Translations under genes and position numbers: made by a program
In this document: positions 22,477-32,103 of the stretch, one piece after another
How the letters are laid out: the number at the start of each line of letters is the position of its first letter
Position numbering within the stretch: position 1 is the stretch's first letter
NCBI RefSeq assembly: GCF_000002865.3
Contig: NW_001865064.1
Span: 360,895-393,012 of the forward strand
Direction: 5' to 3'
From: Monosiga brevicollis MX1
Taxonomy: Eukaryota > Opisthokonta > Choanoflagellata > Craspedida > Salpingoecidae
DNA: 32,118 nucleotides
The notes under the pieces: model-generated
Told to the model about the DNA's origin: nothing
Database searches by the model: none
What the model saw: the letters and a program-made list of their open reading frames with translations, nothing else

Positions 22477-23637
22477 AGACATCAGCATGGCTTCTTCTTG
22501 GCATCGACGGGTTAGAAGCGTAAGCAAATCTTTTGCTCGCGACTTGAATTCTTTCGTCGTTTTTGTTTCGTTCTCGTTCCCCTATTTTCTTCTCTTTTGC
22601 TTCTTTTCTTTGTGACGTTTCGTGTTGAGTCTTGTGGTCATCAAGGATGAGTAATCAAGATTCTCCATCAATGTGTTCTTGGCATCTTCTGATTGACATG
22701 CCTATTTTGTCCTGCGGGCATGACGTCTGTGCCCAGCTGTCCCCGCTGTCCAACTTTTCGTTTTATCCCTGACCCATCCCTCGCTTTGGTGGAGCACATC
22801 AGAATCAAACTCGCGCGATACAGCAAATACCATCGCGAGCGTGCTCATGGCTTCATAATTCTGCCAACGAGGCTTTTTCATGCATCCGCTATGCGGCCAG
22901 ATTTTGTTTTTGTTTTTTTGGGTGGCGCGTTTTGTTTCATTTGTGAATTGGTTTGTTGGTTTGAGCATGCTTAAAACTTTGGGGCGTCTATTGAGCTTGC
23001 CTTACGTAAGCCAATCGCCCCTTCTCTTCTTTTTGTCGAGGGGTTCAACCACGTACCATGCTTTCCTCTGCTCGATACTCGCGTGTAGGCTTTTTAACCA
23101 TGATGTTGGTTTCTTATGTGAACGTTGTGTTTGTCTGAGCTGTTATTTCCATGTTCTATCATCTCTGCACCAAGTTCTTGTGTTGGTATTGTTTTGGCTC
23201 ACAATCCTCCGTCTTTTTTTGGGGCGGTGTGCAGTCAGATTCGTGTGCAGTCAGATTCGTAGTGCTGTGTTGTTCATGATTGTCCTTCTGGACAGCTGTG
23301 CTGTTGTTGTGATTGTTTTTGCCTGCCTGCTCTGCTCTTCTCATTGTTTTAGAGAAGACAACCCTTGAGCGCGTGGCAACCGGGCGATTTTTCTGATCGT
23401 CCCACCACAATTGATTGGAAAAAAAAAAAAAAAAAAAACCCCCCCGACTCGTTGTGGATCCTTGGATGGTGCAGAAGGTTTTGTCCACAACTTGGGTCAC
23501 AGGGCACTCAGCCTAGTCTACGACGGTCTGCTTTTGGGAAACGCCCGTGCTGACGTTCGCGTACATGCAGCTATCATTCGTGCATCCTTTGCAACAATTG
23601 TGTCATTTGAGTTGGGCTTGCTCTGAATTAAAGTTGT
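22477..23637. other. Convergent intergenic region (3' flanks of receptor and GT43 gene)
   Basis: No gene is supported. The two neighbouring genes end here from opposite sides, so most of it should be 3' UTR and termination sequence; I see no AATAAA near either stop. It is T-rich on the plus strand. A short RING-like string lies at 22,690-22,780 (see findings), and a poly-A/poly-C run at 23,419-23,445. The Phe/Leu/Cys-rich frames around 22,880-23,370 are T-rich composition artefacts. Confidence 0.55.
23419..23445. repeat. A20 C7 homopolymer junction
   Basis: Twenty A followed directly by seven C on the plus strand, between two convergent genes. No coding context. The exact length may be uncertain because of sequencing slippage. 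Confidence 0.9.
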
Positions 23638-25494
23638 TTAGACATCAACAAACTGGCTAGTTTGCTCAGTGTACTTGGCCTCGAGACGTGCCACGGTCTT
23701 GACATGCCTGTAAATCCACACATACACGCAGCAGAGACGGGCAAATTGATATCAGGGAGGATCAAACCGAAAATTCGATTTGTTTTCCTGTGGGAGTTGG
23801 AGCACGCGCCCGTTTGCACGTACCAAACATATACCCGTGTGCATTCATCAGCCAAGGGCTCGAGCGTGTCAACGGTCATGCCGGTAGCAAGCAGGAAGCG
23901 ATTTTCACCAGTGCTAGTGGGTGCCAACTCTTCAAACTTGACCGGATCTTCTCGCAAAAAGTAGCTGGGCGAGTTGGCCGGTCAAAATGGGGTAAAAAGG
24001 TCAGACCCGGATAAAAAAATCAAAGAGGGGGAGACTCGGATCAAAAAAAAAAAAAAAGAGGGGGGTAGAGTGGGTCATATAGTACAAACCGCACAGAGAC
24101 GGCAAAACCAGCCATATCGAGCGGGAAAGGGTGGCGAAAGCTGGGATTATAGGCGAAAAACCCCGTGACCTAAGCATCACCGAGGCATGAGCCAGCGAGA
24201 AAGAAACCAAAGGGACCAAGGCAAGGCGAACCGAGCCGAGACCTACGCGGCCATGCTGGACGATGGGGTATTCGACCCGTCGAGCTCCCGAGTAGGCAAC
24301 AGGCCAAACACCCACGTTCTTCACCTTGGCAATCTCATCAAAGAGTGCCAGCGCGTAGACGTTGTCATCGTCTAGTGGACATTGAGAACCGGTGGAAAGT
24401 GAGGGTAGAAGGAGGAGCAACGATGCCCAATACCAAGCAAGTGTGTGATCGTTGAGGTGCATTGGGATGCTTTTGTGAGCGACTAGGGCGAGAAGGGGGC
24501 AGACCAGCAAAGTAGGCTTTGGAGTCGGGGTGTGGATTCAGACGGCGGATGTACTCAATGCCAAAGTTGCGCTGAGTATTGGCCTTGAAAGCGTTGGCAG
24601 GGCGCACTTCTTTGATGGCCAAATGGGCATGATTTACCGAGCAGTCCGCCAGGAATCGAGATACTGGCACGGGTGGGGAGCAGCAATGCGAAACATTCAC
24701 ACACATTGCCCGGCATGAATAAGCGTGAGGAATAGGGGCATGGGACCATCTTACTGAGACCATACCTGGACCGGTCTTCTCCGCGGAATCTTCCACGACG
24801 ACCCAGAATATGTTGTGCTAAGTTAAGATGCATGGACGTGTGCGTTTGAATTGGGCCGGGGTTGTGTGCGGGTATAGGAAACTGAGGCTGATCGATTCGG
24901 AGACGGGAAGCCAAGGGCCAACCTTGAAGGATGCGGCGTACAGTGTGTGGGAAAGCTTGTGCAGGTCAAGTAGCTGTGTCGGTCGGCTGTACGTTGGCGT
25001 GACCTGAAGGGAGCAATTGCCGGCGTGACGGGCATGTCACGGGGAGACAGTCAAACGCATGAGCAGGCTCACCCACAAAAATGATTGCTGGTTGGTCTGT
25101 TTGAAAGCGCGGAGGCCTAAAGTGAGCAGACATGTAGCAAGCCCGGATGAGGTTGAAGGACGGGCTGGATGAGACTCTGGGGCATGATACCGAGCTCAGA
25201 AGGGCGAAGGCCGACCTGAGAAGTCCGCGAGATGTACGTGACGGCAGGGCTTCAAGCACATCCTCGAGCTGTACCAAAAGCTTAAGAGGGAGTAAAGAGC
25301 AGGGCGCAGAGTGATGAACAGCGGGGTACTCGAGGCAAGGCGCGCGCATGTCACGAAAGTCGCTTGAACTGGGTGTATGGCAGTGACGGGTAAACCACCT
25401 GGCGATTTTGTATCATGAGATAGAAGCTGAGCAAGGCCAATGCGACCACAGCCACATACTCCCAGCGCCCGACGACGCGGCCAACCCCAGCCAT
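23638..25494 (-). CDS. GT43 beta-1,3-glucuronyltransferase (B3GAT/GlcAT family), ten exons
   Basis: This type II Golgi enzyme family transfers glucuronic acid from UDP-GlcA to a terminal galactose, for example in the glycosaminoglycan linkage tetrasaccharide. Exons (minus): 25494-25399, 25268-25216, 25116-25077, 25003-24923, 24817-24766, 24663-24505, 24371-24247, 24169-24090, 23964-23824, 23707-23638; 897 nt, 298 aa, phase kept at all nine introns. The start ATG has a near-perfect context (A at -3, G at +4). A short cytoplasmic leader precedes one membrane anchor (EYVAVVALALLSFYLMI). Catalytic-domain motifs appear in family order: IIFVTPTYSRP (about 61-71), FWVVVEDS, ANTQRNFGIEYIR, the metal-binding FADDDNVY (D161-D163), VGVWPV, PLDMAGFAV (about 219-225), the presumed catalytic Glu in TGENRFLL (E249), DTLEPLADECTRVYVWHVKT (about 257-280), and a C-terminal FVDV. 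It is slightly shorter than animal B3GATs (about 330 aa), mainly in the stem. Acceptor sugar and exact linkage cannot be read from sequence. Confidence 0.92.
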
Positions 25495-26199
25495 TGTGGC
25501 ATCAAGTTGGCAGCAATCCACGGCCAGCCACCGGCGATGAGCAGATGGAAAGCTGTCGTCGTCTGCTTCACAGACGCGCGAAGATGTTTTTAAATTGCTT
25601 GCATGCACGCTCGTGTGAGGTCACATCTTGGTTATGGTTTGCACGGCACTGCTCCGTGCCAATCGGGCCAGGTCAGGCAGAGGCTTTGCCCCAAGCCCTT
25701 TGTAGCCCTTTGTAAGGCAGTGGCTTTGTAAGGAGGTAATTAGCGTCGCGAGTCGTGTTGCTCAATGGGTCACAGCAGGCCCTCAGGGTTGTGCTGTGTC
25801 TTCCTCAGCCATACTGTGGCTCTTCCTCTCTCATGATCAAGCAAAGCTTCTTTGTAGCGCAAGGAGTCGTGTCACAAGAAGAGGCTCAGTAGATAACAAG
25901 CAGGTGTGTGTAACACCCCAACCAGCAGGCATCGATAAACCCTGTCACCGATGCCCATGCCCTCGTTCAACTCTCTTCCCATCAGCCATCTCTTCGAGCC
26001 TTAAAATAATAGATCCGATGTTAAAAATGGAAATTGACGAATAATTGACAAAAAATTAACAAAAAATTGACGAAAAATGAACAAAAAAATCAATCCGCTC
26101 TCTTTTGTTCCCTGTTGTTGTTACATGTGGTAGTTGTACTTTTCCTTTGTGTCTTTGCTCTTTCCTTCTCTCTTTCTCAAACCGACCAAACCAATTCAT
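25495..26199. other. Divergent intergenic region between the GT43 and methyltransferase genes
   Basis: No gene is supported. It should hold the promoters of both neighbours. AAGGAGG-like and GTAGCCCTTTGTAAGG-like small duplications occur near 25,690-25,730. An AT-rich degenerate tandem of about 12-13 nt units (ATTGACAAAAA, ATTAACAAAAA, ATTGACGAAAA, ATGAACAAAAA) lies at about 26,030-26,090, just before the CT-rich microsatellite. Confidence 0.55.
26028..26090. repeat. AT-rich degenerate tandem repeat
   Basis: About five units of 12-13 bases with the pattern ATTGACAAAAA and single-base variants, in an otherwise GC-rich region. It lies in the intergenic space between two divergent genes. Function unknown; a local low-stability element is possible but not shown. 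Confidence 0.7.
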
Positions 26200-26240
26200 C
26201 TCTCTCTCTCGCTCTCTCGCTCTCTGTCTCTCTCTCTGTC

Positions 26241-26289
<49 letters not shown>

Positions 26290-26554
26290 ACTCTCTTTCT
26301 CAAACCGACCAAACCTCTCTGTCGCTGTCTCTGTCTCTGTCTCTGTCTCTGTCGCTGTCTCTGTCTCTGTCTCTGTCTCTGTCTCTGTCTCTGTCTCTGT
26401 CTCTGTCTCTGTCTCTGTCTCTGTCTCTGTCTCTGTCTCTGTCTCTGTCTCTGTCTCTGTCTCTGTCTCTGTCTCTGTCTCTGTCTCTGTCTCTGTCTCT
26501 GTCTCTGTCTCTGTCTCTGTCTCTGTCTCTGTCTGTCTCTCTCTCTCTCTCTCT
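26200..26554 (+). repeat. CT / CTCTGT microsatellite ending in TCTCTAG
   Basis: A CT tract (26,200-26,286) is followed by a unique spacer and then about 35 copies of the hexanucleotide CTCTGT (about 26,321-26,533, with two CTGTCG variants). A final CT run ends TCTCTAG at about 26,555, ten bases before the methyltransferase ATG. The unique 25-bp spacer is itself one copy of a direct repeat (26,168-26,192 and 26,291-26,315). The Ser-Val, Leu-Cys and Thr-Glu open frames through it are repeat artefacts. Confidence 0.95.
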
Positions 26555-26563
26555 AGGGACGCG

Positions 26564-27454
26564 ATGCATGGGAGCGTGATGGCGGCGGTGCGGGGTGGTG
26601 TGCGGTTGGGGTGGCGGGGGATGGCGACGGGCAAGACCGGGGCGACGTTGCGGATGCCACGGGCGACACCGGCCATGCAGACGTTGCAGACGGCCAAGGA
26701 CGAGGCAACGCGGCACGGGCGGTCCAGTCACTGGGAGACGGTGTGGCAAGAGGGCGTCCGGCCGCTCGGCAAGTTTGATGCCGGGGGGCCCTGTCCGGCT
26801 CTTGAGATCTTGCTGGCGCAGGACGACGTGCCACGGCACCCCGAGGCGCGGGCCTTGGTGCCGGGATGCGGCCGGGGCTATGACTTGCCGGTGCTGGCTC
26901 GGCATGGATTTCACGTCGAGGGCTGGGAACTCTCAGAGACGGCCGCGCAGGTGGCTCGGGACTACATCAACAGTCAGGAGCACGCCACCCCTGATGCTCC
27001 TTTGACAGGCACCATGAGCGTCGCCCGCATGGATTTTTTCGAACCCACCTCCGATCAGCAGTACGACCTCATTTATGACTACACCTTCCTTTGCGCGCTG
27101 CATCCAGACAGCCATCAAGCATGGGCCCGGCAAATGCGCGCCCTCCTCCGTCCCGGTGGTCTTCTCGTCACCGTCATCTTTCCCATTGTTGACAAAGAGG
27201 GTGGGTCACCTCAACACCCGCTGTTTTTGGTGTTGCTCGATTGTCTTTCTTCCCCCCGCTCATTGCTTCGCCCCCCTTCCTTTCTCTGCGCAGGTGGGCC
27301 ACCCTTTGCCATGAGCATGGAGCTGGTGTCAGGGCTGCTCCAAGGCCAAAACTTTGAGTGTCAGCACCTGGCCATGCTGCCAGATAGTAGCTGCAATAAA
27401 GGCCGCGAGGGCATCACCGCCCTCGGTCTCTGGCGAGCTCCAGACGCTTGCTGA
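26564..27454 (+). CDS. SAM-dependent methyltransferase of the TPMT / halide-thiol (HOL) family, two exons
   Basis: Predicted to transfer a methyl group from S-adenosylmethionine to a thiol, thiocyanate or halide. Exons 26564-27200 and 27294-27454 (798 nt, 265 aa, TGA); the 93-bp intron splits a Gly codon in KEGGPPFA. Family motifs: HWETVWQEGVRPLGKFD near residues 45-65, SAM motif I VPGCGRGYDLPVLA (P100-G105 loop), the acidic WELSE that follows, MDFFEP, YDLIYDYTFLCALHP, LLRPGGLLVTVIFPI, then GGPPFAMS at the splice. An in-frame second ATG at 26579 has a good context and would give 260 aa. From either start the leader (MAAVRGGVRLGWRGMATGKT) is Arg-rich and without acids, which suggests a mitochondrial targeting peptide; this is inference. 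The frame upstream of 26564 is microsatellite, and the AG before the ATG looks like the acceptor of a 5' UTR intron. It converges with the YdcF-like gene, 189 bp apart. The substrate is not determined. Confidence 0.9.
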   Translation: MHGSVMAAVRGGVRLGWRGMATGKTGATLRMPRATPAMQTLQTAKDEATRHGRSSHWETVWQEGVRPLGKFDAGGPCPALEILLAQDDVPRHPEARALVPGCGRGYDLPVLARHGFHVEGWELSETAAQVARDYINSQEHATPDAPLTGTMSVARMDFFEPTSDQQYDLIYDYTFLCALHPDSHQAWARQMRALLRPGGLLVTVIFPIVDKEGGSPQHPLFLVLLDCLSSPRSLLRPPSFLCAGGPPFAMSMELVSGLLQGQNFECQHLAMLPDSSCNKGREGITALGLWRAPDAC

Positions 27455-27643
27455 GCGGCTTGATAATTTTGCACCCGCCGCCGTGTCGACAGGCCTACCT
27501 CTTGTGCTCTTCATGATGACACGGCAGCCTGTTTCTTGTTCATACTTGATGTGACGTGTGAATTCGATGACCAGCGAACAAGTGTGTGCAATCGTCTTCT
27601 TATCATCTAGCATGAGTGTAGCGCGAGCCGCTTGCGGTCGAGG

Positions 27644-28883
27644 CTACGCATCTTGGTACGTTTGCGGGGCCTCGGCCACGAGATGTTGGGTATAGCCGGC
27701 TTCGACCAGTGTCTCCCAGGCCCCGAGGACTTCAGCCGGCACGCTTTGCTCTATCTATCAAGGGGAAATGTGAAGGATCAAGGGTGAAAACCACGACCAG
27801 GCCTCATCGCCTCATCGCCTTGCCGCTCGTTCCTCCTTGCAACTTGACGGCTCACCTGAAAACCTCGCTTGGGATACTCGAGAATGCGATGCAAGTGTCC
27901 GACCATGGCATGAATCACCTATGGGAGCAGAAAGGGACCCGGTCAGAAACTGGGCAACAGTCGTGCTCAAGCTGCAGGCGGGGCGAAGCGCTGCTCTTGT
28001 GTGCCATGCGTCAAAACCATACGTCATCTTTGGGTAAGAGGGCACAGTACTCGTCCATGGTCAGGCGCGGAGAGGATACGGCAGCCACAGTCAGCTCTGG
28101 CCACTGGCAGCGCACGGTCGCGTAGGCACGTCGCTCCATAAACGGCTTTTGCAGCAGGATGCACGAGTTGACCTCAAGGCCACGCTCACGTAGTAGGGCC
28201 GCTGAGTTTCGGCAGTTTTCTCCTGTGACAGGCCCGAGATGATGCATGCGGGATGGCAAAAAATAAATAAAAAGTCAATGGAATGGACGAGGGCTGAAGC
28301 CGAGGGACCGCAGAGGCGCCTTGGAATAAGGAGGCGGGTTGCCTGACCAGAGTTGGAGCTTTGGGTCTCGATGAGAATGGCATCGTCGGGCACGTCATGT
28401 GCCTTGGCTATTTGGGCAAATAGCTCGGCTTCTGGTTGGGTAAACACACCCTGTGTCATCGGAAGAAACAAAAGGGACGGCCATGGAAGCGGAGCATGAG
28501 TTGACGACGCATTCTGGCAGAAAAAAAAAAGCGAGCACTATCAATCAACAACACACACGGCCATTCAAGCGTCTTGTCGTACTTCCGTGAGAAAGCCGAC
28601 GCCTCCGGTAAAGAGGATGTAAGGGGCCTTTTGCTGATGCCAGAGCTGGGCGGCGTATTCGGCCACCCTCGTGTCATTGGAGCCCATGACCAAGAGCATA
28701 TCGGCTTGAACTTCGCTCAAGTCATGGTGGAGCTGCAGATAATCCCAGACCTGGTTCGGCCGTGGCGTGCACAAATAGCCAGTGAGACCATTGTGGCCTT
28801 GTCCAACAAAATTTTAGCGTGAGGTACGGGTGGAGGTTTCCGCATACCAAATCAATGGCCTTTTCAAGCTGATCTGCCGTCAT
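27644..28883 (-). CDS. YdcF/DUF218-family protein, six exons
   Basis: The family includes bacterial YdcF, which binds S-adenosylmethionine, and the SanA/ElyC envelope proteins; the eukaryotic members are uncharacterised. Exons (minus): 28883-28848, 28750-28583, 28450-28348, 28222-28023, 27918-27856, 27754-27644 (681 nt, 226 aa, TAG), phase kept. The ATG has G at -3, and the N-terminus TADQLEKAIDLVWDYL aligns with the family start, so no leader or membrane segment is expected. DUF218 marks: ADMLLVMGSND (about 28-38), RVAEYAAQLW, LFTGGVG (G61-G64), FTQPEAELFAQIA (PEAE 74-77), the signature ETQSSNSGENCRNS (about 96-108, split by intron 3), LLQKPFMERRAYAT, and the C-terminal MVGHLHRILEYPKRGFQ then VPAEVLGAWETL. 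The third exon is placed so that FLTE joins GVFTQPEAE, as in relatives; an alternative with 21 extra residues is possible. Converges with the methyltransferase. Confidence 0.92.
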
Positions 28884-29396
28884 CGCGTCTGCAGTGACAA
28901 CAACCAATCAGCGAGCCGAGGAAAAGTGTGTGCGGTGGTGACACCGCTTGGAGAAGAAATAGGCCGGCCGATGTGCGCAGCTTTTGAAGGTCTCAAGCCA
29001 AGGGCCAGCCGGCGGGTGTTGGCAGCAACAAGAACGGCAGTGTTGCAGCAGATGTCTTTCACCACCGAAGGAAAGAGGCAGGCCAAGGGAACCAACTTGC
29101 AACAGGAGCGGGGTAGTGGGACTGGTATATCGAGCGGTTGACGGGTAAACCAGCGGTCGAATCGGATGTTTCGTGAAAAATGTCACGTCAAGCCCGCAAT
29201 GCCAACGAGCTCGGGTGGGTCCAGGAGAGGAACAAGGCTGAGCGGGTGGAGGGGCGACACAGTCAAAAGCCAAATGGCGAAACAGAGAGTAAAGACTCAC
29301 AAAAGAGGCATGGCAGAGAGGTTGGGTTTTGAAGGCACAACACAGTCGGACAGAGGCCCGAGATGGACGCATCGACCAGTAGCAGTCAGCGGCAGC

Positions 29397-29437
29397 CAGC
29401 AGCAGCAGCAGCAGCCAGCAGCAGCAGCAGCAGCAGA

Positions 29438-29476
<39 letters not shown>
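29397..29476. repeat. Compound (CAG)n-(GT)n microsatellite
   Basis: An interrupted CAG/AGC tract (29,397-29,436) is followed after ACAA by 18 GT dinucleotides (29,441-29,476). It lies outside all supported exons. Confidence 0.95.
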
Positions 29477-29477
<1 letters not shown>

Positions 29478-30194
29478 GATTTGGTGCGAAAACGTGTCCG
29501 CAGTTTGATGATGATGTCCGCATCGGCAATATACAGAATACGAAGGCAGTGAAAATACAAAAATTATATAGAGTGCGAAAGCAGTAACGAGAAATTCAAA
29601 AACCCTAGGCGTTTGCGCTTGATTCACATTCTCTCGAGCTGTGTTGGTATTTTGGTTGTATCTCTGATTTTATCACCCATGTTCACAAATTCTCTGCTTT
29701 TACTACGACTCCACCTGGCAACCGCAGTCACAAATCGCTCACATCTCTTCCATCATGTCCGTCCTCAGAGTCTCTCTCTACCCAATCACCGTCTGATCAT
29801 CCTCATCTCTTTCTGAATTTTTTTTTTTTATCTCTCTCTGGCAGTGGAGCGCGCGAGCGCGCAGCAGGTTCGGACGCCGGGTGTCAATGTTCTGTTGGAC
29901 GGGCAGTTGCCCGCAGGGCTCTGGGGTTGTGGTGTTGCATCTGGCTGAAGGGAAATGGGTGTTGCCTGTGGCTTGGACGCTTTTCCGAGCGATCCTGCAT
30001 TTTCGGAATGGGAGGGGGGGTTATCGGCTCGCCCCTGACCGGGCGTGATTGTTGTTTCCGGTGTTTGGACATCTCTATTTCATGCTTTTCAAGCCTCAAG
30101 AGTGCGCATGCTTGACTCTTTGGGTCGTGATGGTGGTCTCACGGATCACCCTCACCTCCTGGCTGCCTTGCGTGGTGCATCCGCTTCATCCAAG

Positions 30195-30197
<3 letters not shown>

Positions 30198-30234
<37 letters not shown>
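30198..30234. repeat. Poly-T (37 T)
   Basis: An uninterrupted run of 37 T on the plus strand, followed by AAACTTGAG. No retroposon body or target duplication was recognised beside it, so I call it a homopolymer only. Confidence 0.9.
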
Positions 30235-30239
<5 letters not shown>

Positions 30240-30595
30240 TGAGATAATTTGGCTCACTTTTGCTCTGGTATTTCGTAGTCGGTGCTTTCCCAGCCTTGCC
30301 CAGCGGTAGCCGTCTCTGTCAAAGCAGATAGTATATGTGGACCCGTGCAGGTGTGGCGCCGTGCGCGCCCTCTTCTATCCTACATTCCACTCAAGTATGA
30401 ATGATGCGATCCGTTGTCTTCGGTGCTTGTGTCAGGACCTTGAGCCACAAACCCTTCAATGTTGTGAGAAGTGTCGGGGAAGGCCTTGGTACTTGACTTG
30501 CACTCACGTTTTGCCTGGTTGCCATCCACACAAATGCCCCAATCAAAGAGTCCTGGTCCCCTTGCGTGATTCCTCCATGAACAAGACGGCTCGCC

Positions 30596-31309
30596 ATGCC
30601 GCGGGAGCAACGAACCGTGCGACTGCAACGCATGACGGCCCAGCCCTTTGGAGTCGAATTCAAGGGTGATAAAGATGCTGTTGTCGTTCGCGTTCGCAAA
30701 GGAGAACCCGCTGATGTATGTCGCCTGTCCAAGGTTTTATGCGCGCTTTGTCGTTGCATTGCCCGCCCGCCCTGTCTGCGCATTTTGCTCACCCGCTACT
30801 CATTCTCTCAGGTGGCAGGCCTGCGGATCGGCGATCGCATAGTCTTTGTCAACAACCGCAGCGTTGTGGATTGGCCTCATCTCACCATTGTTCGTGAAAT
30901 CAAAAACTCTGGTCTCGCTGTTGATCTCACTGTTGTCAGTGACATGGAACGCTACAAGGCCATCTGCGGTTCCCCTTCCGTCGCGCGCCGAACAACGGAA
31001 GGCGCTTCAAACTCCAGGCGACCCAGCACCCACAACGCCCATGGTCAGTGCCCGTTCAACATACGTTCCAAAGGGCATTGGATATGTACTTCTCGCTGTT
31101 CCATGGTCCTGTCGTCGTAGACCAAGACCGCAACATTCCTCGTACATCCTTTCTGACCTCGTTTTCTTCTGCTTGCAATTCTTGCGACAGCCTCGCCAAA
31201 AGTGGAACACCACCCCTCTTCCAGTCAGCTCATGGTTTGTTATTGTTCTAAATGCACCGCCAAGACCGAGCGTCTCCCTGACCTCTCTCATCCCATCAAC
31301 TTGCGCTGA
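30596..31309 (+). CDS. Small single-PDZ-domain protein, three exons
   Basis: PDZ domains bind C-terminal peptides and cluster membrane proteins. Exons 30596-30715, 30812-31043, 31191-31309 (471 nt, 156 aa, TGA), phase kept. The PDZ fills residues about 6-85: RTVRLQRM, the carboxylate-binding loop PFGVEF (17-22, in place of GLGF), DAVVVRVRKGEPAD, then across intron 1 VAGLRIGDRIVFVNNRSV, the HLTIVREIK helix and GLAVDLTVV. The position of the usual alpha-B1 His is occupied by H in WPHLTIV, which suggests class I ligands (inference). The C-terminal part is Ser/Arg-rich and ends with VCYCSKCTAKTERLPDLSHPINLR, which has three clustered Cys but no recognised fold. Intron 1 is 96 bp, a multiple of three and stop-free in frame. 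The third exon rests on splice signals and phase only and is less sure than the PDZ exons. Confidence 0.85.
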
Positions 31310-32069
31310 ACCTGCTCTCCTCCTTATCACACCATCCCCACACGCACGCCGGGTTACTCTTGGTTACGGCATGCACTCAGGCTCAGTCGTTGCATGGGTC
31401 CCCGGTGGCCCGACGCGATTCCACTTCCGCACAGTCATCTCGCACCCCGGCGGCGCGTCATGAGCATGACTATCCGGTATGTCGTCAAGCCCCGTCACCA
31501 CCAACCTTTCTATATGCCCCAGCTCACGATTTACTTGATTTTCTGCATCATCACACTCTTTCTCCCCAAGGTTGCCTTGCTCGGCGTTTGTCCTGCACTC
31601 TTACCACCTCAAGGCCAATGGTCCTTCTTGCACGTATCCCATGCCTGCAATGAAATTGTGACTGCCCGTGCCAACAGTAGCTACAGGTTTGTCGCATCTG
31701 TATGCGCTACCCGTCCGCCCTAGCCTTGATATGCCAGCAGACCGCTCTTTCTAGGCCTGCCCGCTTACAAGGTGCCCATCTCTCATCCGTGTCGCACACC
31801 ACGCCAGCTCTCCCATGTTCCAGAGCCCTTACGAGTATTTAACTGAGCAGCTCATGCGCCAGCCTCTAATGCACAGCAGCTCAGCACACGGGTCAGTGCA
31901 AGCAACTCCCCTTCATCTCATCATCTCAGCATAACTTTCTTTTTTCTTACTGTTTCAAGAACAAATCAGGTCGACGTGGCATGAAATGTTTTCTCACCGC
32001 CCTGTTGGGTGTGTATAGGGAGAGTCCAGCTCGTCTGTATCGCACAACGCCGGCAGCAGAGTAAGGGGG
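31310..32069. other. Sequence downstream of the PDZ gene, no gene supported
   Basis: Probably 3' UTR and intergenic DNA. One plus-strand frame (31,394-31,723) contains a hydrophobic stretch (TIYLIFCIITLFLPKVALLGV) but has no family signature or clear splice context, so I do not call it. No tRNA or other RNA gene was recognised. Confidence 0.5.
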
Positions 32070-32072
32070 GTT

Positions 32073-32103
<31 letters not shown>

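Larger units (their letters stand above)
28884..30595. other. Divergent intergenic region between the YdcF-like and PDZ genes
   Basis: About 1.7 kb without a supported gene. It should contain 5' flanks of both neighbours; an acceptor-like TGCAG lies eight bases upstream of the YdcF-like ATG, so a 5' UTR intron is possible there. It holds a CAG/GT compound microsatellite (29,397-29,476), a palindromic GCGCGCGAGCGCGC-like patch near 29,850 and a 37-base poly-T (30,198-30,234). Open frames on the minus strand here are Thr-His/Cys-Leu repeats made by the microsatellites. Confidence 0.55.

Noticed and set aside
26056-26697. Thr-Glu repeat protein on the minus strand and Ser/Leu or Ser-Val repeats on the plus strand
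   Set aside because: All are translations of the CT/CTCTGT microsatellite in different frames, with no unique coding sequence.
28908-29627. 239-aa minus-strand open frame upstream of the YdcF-like gene
   Set aside because: Its middle is Thr-His and Cys repeats made by the GT and CAG microsatellites. No family motif, and the YdcF-like start fits its family without an extension.
31394-31723. Hydrophobic 109-aa frame after the PDZ gene
   Set aside because: One hydrophobic stretch only, no supporting splice or family evidence; more likely 3' flank.
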